Origin: Dokdonella_A sp035545255
Lineage (GTDB): Bacteria > Pseudomonadota > Gammaproteobacteria > Xanthomonadales > Rhodanobacteraceae
Length of the DNA: 6,246 nt
Reading direction: 5' to 3'
Assembly: GCA_035545255.1 (NCBI GenBank)
Contig: DASZYR010000093.1
Coordinates: 1 to 6,246, forward strand
Below are positions 1 through 4,813 of this stretch, one piece after another; the first letter of the stretch is position 1, and each line of letters starts with the position of its first letter. The translations under genes were made by a program, and so were the position numbers. Below the pieces are notes generated by a model. The model worked only from the letters and a program-made list of their open reading frames with translations, had not been told where the DNA came from and searched no databases.

Positions 1-420
1 GCCGGCGAGGCCGAAGAAGATCTTCTCGCCGGCGTTTCCGACCGGAACGGACTGCAAGCCGAAGCTCGCCGCGCGATCCTCGTCTTCCGAGAACGGCAGC
101 GGATCGATCATCTCGAGCTTGATCTTGCCGCCCGAGCGCGAGGCCATCTCCTCGAGCATCTCGCGCACGCGCGTGTAATACGTGCGGAGCTGCGGAATGT
201 CCTGCGTGCCCTTGTCGGAGAAATAGAGATAGAGGTTTATCGGCTCGTCGAGCGAGCCGATGATCTTCTTCGTGCCGTCCGACAGCGTGTAGAGATGGTT
301 CTGCGTGAGGTCGACGCGCGCCCCGCGGAACACCACGTTGACGAGCAGCATGACCGCGACGAACAGCACGGCGAGCACGGCGAGCGCGGTTCCCGAAAGG
401 GCCTTGCGATTGAATGTCAT
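1..420 (-). CDS. GldG-like ABC transporter auxiliary protein (ABC_transp_aux type), N-terminal part, cut by window edge
   Basis: Only the first 140 residues are in the window; the frame is open to base 1 with no stop. The protein opens with a short basic n-region (MTFNRK) and one hydrophobic segment at about residues 10-31, consistent with a membrane anchor and a periplasmic remainder. Directly after it comes the family hallmark RVDLTQNHLYTLSDGTKK (about 35-52), followed by a beta-strand and turn region (SLDEPINLYLYFSD, 56-69), as in GldG-like proteins that accompany GldA/GldF-type ABC-2 transporters. The start is set by an AGGAGG ribosome binding site 8 nt upstream that overlaps the stop codon of the permease gene, with 13 nt between the genes. 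The role is inferred: an extracytoplasmic partner of the ABC complex encoded upstream, substrate unknown. Family members usually run to several hundred residues, so most of the gene lies outside. A DUF4340 gene often follows in such operons, but it cannot be seen here. Confidence 0.87.
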   Translation of the reverse strand, partial: MTFNRKALSGTALAVLAVLFVAVMLLVNVVFRGARVDLTQNHLYTLSDGTKKIIGSLDEPINLYLYFSDKGTQDIPQLRTYYTRVREMLEEMASRSGGKIKLEMIDPLPFSEDEDRAASFGLQSVPVGNAGEKIFFGLAG

Positions 421-428
421 CGGGGATC

Positions 429-434
429 CCTCCT
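429..434 (-). promoter_or_regulatory. Ribosome binding site AGGAGG for the GldG-like gene
   Basis: AGGAGG on the minus strand, 8 nt before the ATG at 420, shares its first base with the last base of the permease TGA. It fixes the start of the edge-truncated gene. Confidence 0.72.
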
Positions 435-1168
435 CAGGCCGCTTTCTTGTAGTCGATGACGACCGCGTTCGCGTACAGCCAGACGCCGATCATCAGCAGG
501 AAGTAGATGATGTCGCGAAGATCGATGACTCCCTTGCCGATCGACGCGAAGTGCGTCAGGAACGAGAGCCCGGATACCGCGTCGACGACGCCCTGCGGCG
601 CGATCGCGCGGAACGCGTCGAGCACGAGCGGAAAGCCGGCGAGCAGCAGCAGGAAGCAGATGACGACGGTCAGGATGAACGCGACGACCTGGTTGCGCGT
701 CGAGGCCGATATGCACGAGCCGATCGCGAGGAATGCGCCCGCCATCAGCAGCGAGCCGACGTAGCTCGCGAAGATCACCCCGTTGTCGGGACTGCCGAGA
801 TAATTGACCGTGATCCAGATCGGGAACGTCAGCACGAGCGCGATGCCGATGAACGCCCACGCCGCGAGGAACTTGCCGAGCACGGCCTGCCACATCGTGA
901 CCGGCAGCGTCAGCAGGAGCTCGATCGTGCCGCTCTTTCTTTCCTCGGCCCAGAGCCGCATCGACACGGCCGGCACCAGGAAGAGATAGAGCCATGGATG
1001 AAAATTGAAGAACGGCTGCAGGTCGGCCTGGCCGCGCTCGTAGAAATTGCCGAGATAGAACGTGAACGCGCCCGAGAGGATCAGGAAGATCACGATGAAC
1101 ACGTACGCGACCGGCGTCGCGAAGTAGCTCTTGAGCTCGCGCTTGAAGACCGTGAAAACGCCGCTCAT
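434..1168 (-). CDS. ABC-2 type transporter permease, GldF-like
   Basis: A 244-residue inner-membrane protein, the usual size for this family. Hydrophobic segments are visible at about residues 20-40, 57-71, 98-119, 132-154, 160-183 and 218-238, giving a six-helix ABC-2 fold. Between the second and third segments sits the family-typical cytoplasmic stretch RLWAEERKSGTIELLLTLPV (71-90), which in ABC-2 permeases contributes to coupling with the ATPase. A charged FKRELKSYFATP segment precedes helix 1, also typical of GldF/NosY-like permeases. The ATG start overlaps the TGA of the ATPase gene as ATGA, and an AAGGAGG site lies 7 nt upstream, so translation is probably coupled. The same frame is open far upstream through the ATPase gene, but that extension is arginine-rich, lacks family similarity and is antiparallel to a real reading frame, so I reject the longer start. 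The substrate is unknown. The protein should form the transmembrane channel with the neighbouring ATPase and GldG-like protein. Confidence 0.93.
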   Translation of the reverse strand: MSGVFTVFKRELKSYFATPVAYVFIVIFLILSGAFTFYLGNFYERGQADLQPFFNFHPWLYLFLVPAVSMRLWAEERKSGTIELLLTLPVTMWQAVLGKFLAAWAFIGIALVLTFPIWITVNYLGSPDNGVIFASYVGSLLMAGAFLAIGSCISASTRNQVVAFILTVVICFLLLLAGFPLVLDAFRAIAPQGVVDAVSGLSFLTHFASIGKGVIDLRDIIYFLLMIGVWLYANAVVIDYKKAA

Positions 1169-2106
1169 GTGCGAGCCTCCTTGCCGGTTGCGCCTTGCGT
1201 GACGGTGCGGAACACCTCGTCGAGGCGTCCGCCTTCGAGCGCGAGTTCGCGGACGGCGACGCCTTGCGATTTCAGCGCGTCGCTGACAGCGACGAAGATC
1301 GCTCGGCCCGGTTTCGGGAATGCGGTGATGCGCCCGTCCTGCGGATCGATTTCGATCGCGGCAACGTCGGCGACGCGCGCGAGCGCGTCCTTCGCCGCGT
1401 TGACGTTCTCGGCCGTCAGCGACACCGCCTGGTGATAGCGCGATCTCGCTTCGAGCTCGGCCGGCGTCGCGTCGGCGAGGATGCGCCCGGCGGCGATGAT
1501 GATCGCGCGCGTGCAGACCGCGTGGACTTCCTCCAGGAGGTGCGTCGAGACGATGATCGTCTTGTCGTGCGACATCGCGTTGATCAGCGTGCGCACCTCG
1601 TGTTTCTGGTTCGGGTCGAGGCCGTCGGTCGGCTCGTCGAGGATCAGCACGGCGGGATCGTGCAGGATCGCCTGCGCGAGCCCGACGCGGCGCTTGAAGC
1701 CTTTCGACAGCGTGTCGATCGGCTGCTCGAGCACGCGCTCGAGATGGAGCCGCGCGATCGCATCGTCGAGCCGCTGTTCGCGGCGCTCGCCGGAAAGGCC
1801 GCGCACGTCGGCGATGAACTCGAGGAATTCGTGGACCGTCATCTCGCCGTAGCTCGGCGCGCCTTCGGGCAGGTAGCCGAGCACGCGCTTGGCTTCGAGC
1901 GGCTGCTTCTCGATGTCGAATCCGCCGACCGACGCCGAACCGGACGTCGGCGCGAGGAAGCCGGCCAGCATCTTCATCGTCGTCGATTTGCCGGCGCCGT
2001 TCGGGCCGAGGAAGCCGAGCACCTGTCCCGGCTCGACCTTGAAGCTGATGCCGTCGACGGCGACGAGATCGCCGTAGCGTTTCACGAGTTGCCGGGTTTC
2101 TATCAT
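1165..2106 (-). CDS. ABC transporter ATP-binding protein, GldA-like
   Basis: A 313-residue ABC ATPase with every core motif: Walker A GPNGAGKST (34-42), signature LSKGF (133-137), Walker B VLILDEPT (153-160) with catalytic Glu158, D-loop GLDP (162-165) and switch His189 in STHL. The Q-loop position is Glu81 (GYLPEGAP) rather than Gln; as I recall, GldA-like members often carry GYLPE here, so this is probably a subfamily trait and not a defect. Residues from about 220 form the C-terminal extension common in ABC-2 exporters, ending in LEGGRLDEVFRTVT. The ATG at 2106 is chosen because the conserved N-terminus (IETRQLVKRYGD) begins there and a GAGGTGA site lies 8 nt upstream; the frame stays open 89 codons further without family similarity. 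It is the first gene of a three-gene operon and overlaps the permease by 4 bp. Role: a cytoplasmic ATPase powering the complex, direction probably export, substrate unknown. NosF-like proteins are relatives, but no nos genes are nearby. Confidence 0.94.
   Translation of the reverse strand: MIETRQLVKRYGDLVAVDGISFKVEPGQVLGFLGPNGAGKSTTMKMLAGFLAPTSGSASVGGFDIEKQPLEAKRVLGYLPEGAPSYGEMTVHEFLEFIADVRGLSGERREQRLDDAIARLHLERVLEQPIDTLSKGFKRRVGLAQAILHDPAVLILDEPTDGLDPNQKHEVRTLINAMSHDKTIIVSTHLLEEVHAVCTRAIIIAAGRILADATPAELEARSRYHQAVSLTAENVNAAKDALARVADVAAIEIDPQDGRITAFPKPGRAIFVAVSDALKSQGVAVRELALEGGRLDEVFRTVTQGATGKEART
1176..1182 (-). promoter_or_regulatory. Ribosome binding site AAGGAGG for the permease gene, inside the ATPase gene
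   Basis: AAGGAGG on the minus strand, 7 nt before the permease ATG, lies within the last codons of the ATPase gene. With the ATGA overlap it supports translational coupling of ATPase and permease at similar levels. Confidence 0.75.
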
Positions 2107-2114
2107 GGTCCGCT

Positions 2115-2121
2115 TCACCTC
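2115..2121 (-). promoter_or_regulatory. Ribosome binding site GAGGTGA for the ABC ATPase gene
   Basis: The minus strand reads GAGGTGA, an extended match to the anti-Shine-Dalgarno sequence, 8 nt before the ATG at 2106. It decides between this start and the much longer open frame that continues upstream to 2373. Confidence 0.75.
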
Positions 2122-2174
2122 GTCGAAACGGGCGCGCACGAGCCAAGGCCCGGCGAACCCGCGCTGGTTGCCGA

Positions 2175-2192
2175 TTTTCGCGATCGCGAAAA
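2175..2192. promoter_or_regulatory. Perfect 18-bp palindrome, candidate operator upstream of the ABC operon
   Basis: The sequence TTTTCGCGATCGCGAAAA equals its own reverse complement. It lies 68 nt upstream of the ATPase ATG in a region without a gene. No T-run follows on either strand and there is no loop, which argues against a terminator, whereas size, symmetry and position fit a dimeric repressor or activator site. Its core is the octamer GCGATCGC, which occurs elsewhere in the window inside genes, so part of the symmetry could reflect that word. The regulator is unknown. Confidence 0.4.
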
Positions 2193-2254
2193 GATCGCGG
2201 CGATGCTCCAGCCGCGCCTTCGGATCGGTGCACTCGGGAATCCGCGCAGTCCGT

Positions 2255-2275
2255 GCAGCGGCGCGAAGCCGCTGC
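2255..2275. repeat. Inverted repeat / hairpin, 8-bp stem with 5-nt loop
   Basis: GCAGCGGC at 2255-2262 is perfectly complementary to GCCGCTGC at 2268-2275, with loop GCGAA on the plus strand (TTCGC on the minus strand). It lies about 135 nt after the DUF3025 stop and 149 nt before the ATPase start, both on the minus strand. The stem is very GC-rich, but no U-tract follows on either strand, so it is not a canonical intrinsic terminator. It could pause or protect a transcript end, or belong to a REP-like family elsewhere in the genome, which cannot be tested from this window. Confidence 0.5.
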
Positions 2276-2409
2276 GGCCCTCCCGGCGGACGAAACGCGA
2301 GCGCTGCGCAAGATACCGCAAGATCCGCGAAAAGTTCCCGAGCGTGCATCGTCGCGGCGCGCAAACGCGTCATGCGGCCGGCGAGCGGCGCCTTCCTTTC
2401 GCGCAGCTT

Positions 2410-3273
2410 TCAGCGATCCGCCGGCGACCAGACGATCGGCGCCGGATAGCTGCGATCCTTGCGCAGCGGCCGGAAGCAGGGTGAAGTCGCGTAGAACCGG
2501 TCATCCTGCTCGCTCGCATGCCAGCCCGGAATTCCGGCGAGCGGCAATGGGCGCAGCTCCTGCGGATCAGCGAGAAGCCGGCCCTCCTCGATCGAATCCG
2601 CGATCGACCGCTCGGCATCCGGCCAGGAAGGCAGTACCGCGCCGCAAGCCCTCGTCGCGATCGCGGTTTCGTCGACGACAACCGCGATCGCCTTTGCGAC
2701 AGGCGCCTCGCCGTGCGCGAGCACGTGGTCGAACAGTGCGTGCCCGATCACCGTGACCGCGATGCGCGCGCCCCAGTCGGACGCGCGCTCCCGGAACAGC
2801 ACGCGCCATTCGTGCGCATCCCAGGTACGCACGAGATCGCGGGAAGCCAGCCAGACGATCGCCCCCGCTTCGTCGAAATGCGTCAGCGCGCACTGGCCAC
2901 GCGTGCGCCGCTTCTGCCCGACGCGGGCGATATCGGCGACCTGCCGTGCATTCATCGCCCGCTTGAGCCCCGCGTGCCGCAACCAGATATGCGCGTTGAA
3001 GAGATCGTGCGTGTTCGCCTGGCGCGTTGCGATGATGCCGCGTCGCGCGATGCGCTCTTCGTAATGAAGTCCATCGGAGAGAAGCGCCGCGTCCTGGACG
3101 ACGAAACGGAAATCGCGCGTGTCTTCGCGGCGCCGCAGCGCATCATTGAGCGCTTCGAAATCCGCCGTCTCGAAAATCCGGTCGCGGTGAAAAGCCAGCC
3201 GGAAAAGCGGCAGCGAACCGTCACCGGCCGGCGCTTCGTGTTCTCCAGACAGCATATGCCGCATCCCGATCAT
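2410..3273 (-). CDS. DUF3025 family protein of unknown function
   Basis: A 287-residue soluble protein without signal peptide or membrane segment. I recognise it as DUF3025 from its conserved blocks: YEERIARRGIIATRQ (71-85), HDLFNAHIWLRHAGLKRAMN (89-108), LTHFDEAGAIV (130-140), VIGHALFDHVLA (175-186) and the C-terminal LAGIPGWHASEQ (245-256) leading to FYATSPCFRP (260-269). No biochemical function is established for this family to my knowledge, and I assign none. It starts 34 nt after the rimO stop on the same strand and is probably co-transcribed with it. The start is uncertain: ATG codons at 3273, 3264 and 3255 are in frame, none has a strong Shine-Dalgarno site, and the frame closes upstream at a TGA at 3328-3330. 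Conserved sequence begins only some way in, so a start up to six codons later is possible. Length is normal and nothing looks broken. Confidence 0.85.
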   Translation of the reverse strand: MIGMRHMLSGEHEAPAGDGSLPLFRLAFHRDRIFETADFEALNDALRRREDTRDFRFVVQDAALLSDGLHYEERIARRGIIATRQANTHDLFNAHIWLRHAGLKRAMNARQVADIARVGQKRRTRGQCALTHFDEAGAIVWLASRDLVRTWDAHEWRVLFRERASDWGARIAVTVIGHALFDHVLAHGEAPVAKAIAVVVDETAIATRACGAVLPSWPDAERSIADSIEEGRLLADPQELRPLPLAGIPGWHASEQDDRFYATSPCFRPLRKDRSYPAPIVWSPADR

Positions 3274-3307
3274 GCGATTCGCGAGGCCAGGAACGTCGAC
3301 GTGCGAG

Positions 3308-4660
3308 TCAGCAAGCGACGCGCGCGATCAGATCGTGATCGTCGGCATGGATCACGTCGACGTCGACGAACTGCCCCGGTTTCAGTGCCTGTCCGTCGTC
3401 GATGCGCACCACGCCGTCGATCTCCGGCGCGTCGCCCTTCGATCGCGCGATCGCGCCGTCGGCGTCGACTTCATCGACGATCACGGTAATGCGCGAGCCG
3501 ATCTTGCGCGCAAGCCGCTCGGCCGAGATTTCCGCCTGAACTTCCATGAAGCGCTCGAGGCGTTCCTCTTTCACTTCGTCGGGCACCGGATCGGGCAATG
3601 CGTTCGCCTTCGCGCCATCGACCGGCGAATAGGCGAACGCGCCGACGCGGTCGAGCCCGGCTTCGCGCAGGAACGCGAGCAGCTCCTCGAATTCCGGTTC
3701 GGTCTCGCCGGGGAATCCGACGATGAACGTCGAGCGCAGCGTGAGATCGGGACAGGCCGCGCGCCAGGCCTTGACGCGGGCGAGCACCTTGTCGACGTCG
3801 CCCGGGCGCTTCATCTGCCTCAGGATGCGCGGACTCGCGTGCTGGAACGGAATGTCGAGATACGGAAGGACCTTTCCTTCCGCCATCAGCGGAATCACGT
3901 CGTCGACATGCGGATACGGATACACGTAATGCAGCCTCACCCACGCGCCGAGCTCGCCGAGGCCGCGGCAGAGATCCGTCATGCGCGTCGCGTACCGGCC
4001 GCCGCGCCATTCCCGCTCCGCATAACGCAGATCGACGCCGTATGCACTCGTGTCCTGCGACACGACGAGCAGTTCCCTGACGCCGCCCCTGACGAGCTTC
4101 TCGGACTCGATGAGCACTTCGTCGATCGGCCGCGAGACGAGATCGCCGCGCATCGACGGGATGATGCAGAACGTGCAGCGGTGATTGCAGCCCTCCGAGA
4201 TCTTGAGGTACGCGTAGTGCTTCGGCGTCAGCTTGACCCCGACGCCGTCGATCGTGCCGGCGCCGAGGCGCCGCGGCGGCAGCACGAGGTCGACGAATGG
4301 GTCGTGCTTCGGAGGCAGCGCCGCGTGCACGGCGTTCATGACGCTCGCGTAGTCCTGCGGACCCGAGATCGAAAGCACGTCGGGATGCGCCTCGCGGATC
4401 ACGTCGGCGCGCTTGCCGAGGCAGCCGGTCACGATGACCTTGCCGTTTTCCTCGAGCGCCTCGCCGATCGCATCGAGCGATTCGGCGACGGCCGCGTCGA
4501 TGAATCCGCAGGTGTTGACGACGACGACGTCTGCGGCATCGTACGTCGGCACGATGTCGTAACCCTCGACCTTGAGCTGGGTCAGGATGCGCTCGGAATC
4601 GACGAGGGCTTTGGGGCAGCCGAGGCTGACGAAGCCGACCTTGGGGTTCTGCGGCGACAT
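3308..4660 (-). CDS. rimO: Ribosomal protein S12 methylthiotransferase RimO
   Basis: A 450-residue radical-SAM methylthiotransferase that adds a methylthio group to a conserved aspartate of ribosomal protein S12 (Asp88 in E. coli; known for the family). The N-terminal UPF0004 domain carries cluster-binding Cys15, Cys51 and Cys80 in SLGCPKALVDSE, VNTCGFID and VTGCLGKR. The radical-SAM domain has the CxxxCxxC triad Cys158, Cys162 and Cys165 (ISEGCNHRCTFCIIPSMRG). RimO, rather than the tRNA enzyme MiaB, is indicated by GFVSLGCPKALVDSE, SQDTSAYGVDLRY and RLHYVYPYPHVDDV. A C-terminal TRAM domain spans about 378-446 (DEVDADGAIARSKGDAPEID). Length is close to E. coli RimO (441). One oddity is that residues about 127-141, between domains, are some ten residues longer than the short PPQGI-type linker I recall in relatives. 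The ATG at 4660 fits the family N-terminus although no strong ribosome binding site precedes it. The DUF3025 gene follows 34 nt downstream. Confidence 0.96.
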   Translation of the reverse strand: MSPQNPKVGFVSLGCPKALVDSERILTQLKVEGYDIVPTYDAADVVVVNTCGFIDAAVAESLDAIGEALEENGKVIVTGCLGKRADVIREAHPDVLSISGPQDYASVMNAVHAALPPKHDPFVDLVLPPRRLGAGTIDGVGVKLTPKHYAYLKISEGCNHRCTFCIIPSMRGDLVSRPIDEVLIESEKLVRGGVRELLVVSQDTSAYGVDLRYAEREWRGGRYATRMTDLCRGLGELGAWVRLHYVYPYPHVDDVIPLMAEGKVLPYLDIPFQHASPRILRQMKRPGDVDKVLARVKAWRAACPDLTLRSTFIVGFPGETEPEFEELLAFLREAGLDRVGAFAYSPVDGAKANALPDPVPDEVKEERLERFMEVQAEISAERLARKIGSRITVIVDEVDADGAIARSKGDAPEIDGVVRIDDGQALKPGQFVDVDVIHADDHDLIARVAC

Positions 4661-4813
4661 GGGCGGAACGAAGCCAGGACAGCCGGATAGTCTACCGTTG
4701 GTCGGCAGCCGGCGCCTGAGGACCGGGAAATGCGGCGCGCAAGGCCGAAATCGCGCATCATGATGGCGTCGCCGCGATCAGGAAGATGCCGCGATTTTTC
4801 GTCGGGGGGATTC
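4661..4813. promoter_or_regulatory. Divergent intergenic region between rimO and the TPR gene
   Basis: These 153 bp separate two divergent genes and should hold both promoters. On the minus strand TAGACT (4689-4694) is a possible -10 hexamer that would give a leader of roughly 20 nt for rimO, but I see no matching -35 element, so this is weak. If the TPR gene begins at one of the upstream ATG codons (4730, 4760 or 4763) the region is shorter. No RNA gene or repeat is evident. Confidence 0.4.

Larger units (their letters stand above)
2107..2409. other. Intergenic region of 303 bp between the DUF3025 gene and the ABC operon
   Basis: No gene is supported here. Frames open on both strands, but none has a convincing start, ribosome binding site or recognisable family, and the predicted proteins are arginine/serine/alanine-rich, as expected of high-GC noise. 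The region contains the ATPase ribosome binding site, a perfect 18-bp palindrome and an 8-bp-stem hairpin (listed separately). It should hold the promoter of the ABC operon and the end of the rimO-DUF3025 transcript. I found no convincing -35/-10 pair and no classic hairpin-plus-U-tract terminator. Confidence 0.6.

Noticed and set aside
1405..1420. Glu in place of Gln at the Q-loop of the ABC ATPase as a sign of inactivity
   Set aside because: The Q-loop codon itself lies near 1864-1866. All other catalytic motifs are intact and GYLPE is, to my knowledge, common in GldA-like ATPases, so this reads as a subfamily trait.
305..1435. A 376-codon plus-strand open frame opposite the GldG-like, permease and ATPase genes
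   Set aside because: Its product is extremely rich in Arg, Asp and Glu with no recognisable domain, and it is antisense to three well-supported genes. Such frames arise from strong G/C third-position bias.
434..2311. Very long minus-strand frame that would give the permease a 380-residue N-terminal extension
   Set aside because: The extension is Arg/Ala-rich, overlaps the ATPase gene out of frame, and the permease has its own strong ribosome binding site and family-typical N-terminus at 1168.
2107..2373. In-frame 89-residue N-terminal extension of the ABC ATPase
   Set aside because: ABC ATPases of this type begin just before the IETRQLVKRYGD segment, and a good GAGGTGA site sits 8 nt before that ATG. 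The extension has no family similarity and would cover the palindrome and hairpin.
2107..2409. Intrinsic terminator for the rimO-DUF3025 unit or a sigma-70 promoter for the ABC operon
   Set aside because: No GC stem followed by a T-run on the minus strand, and no -35/-10 pair with proper spacing that I could defend.
1195..2484. A 429-codon plus-strand open frame
   Set aside because: It is antisense to the ABC ATPase, which has all its motifs. The translated product is low-complexity charged sequence without a family.
3272..4690. A 472-codon plus-strand open frame covering rimO
   Set aside because: It is a mirror of the rimO codons, rich in Arg, Asp, His and Val, while the minus strand carries the complete radical-SAM and TRAM architecture.
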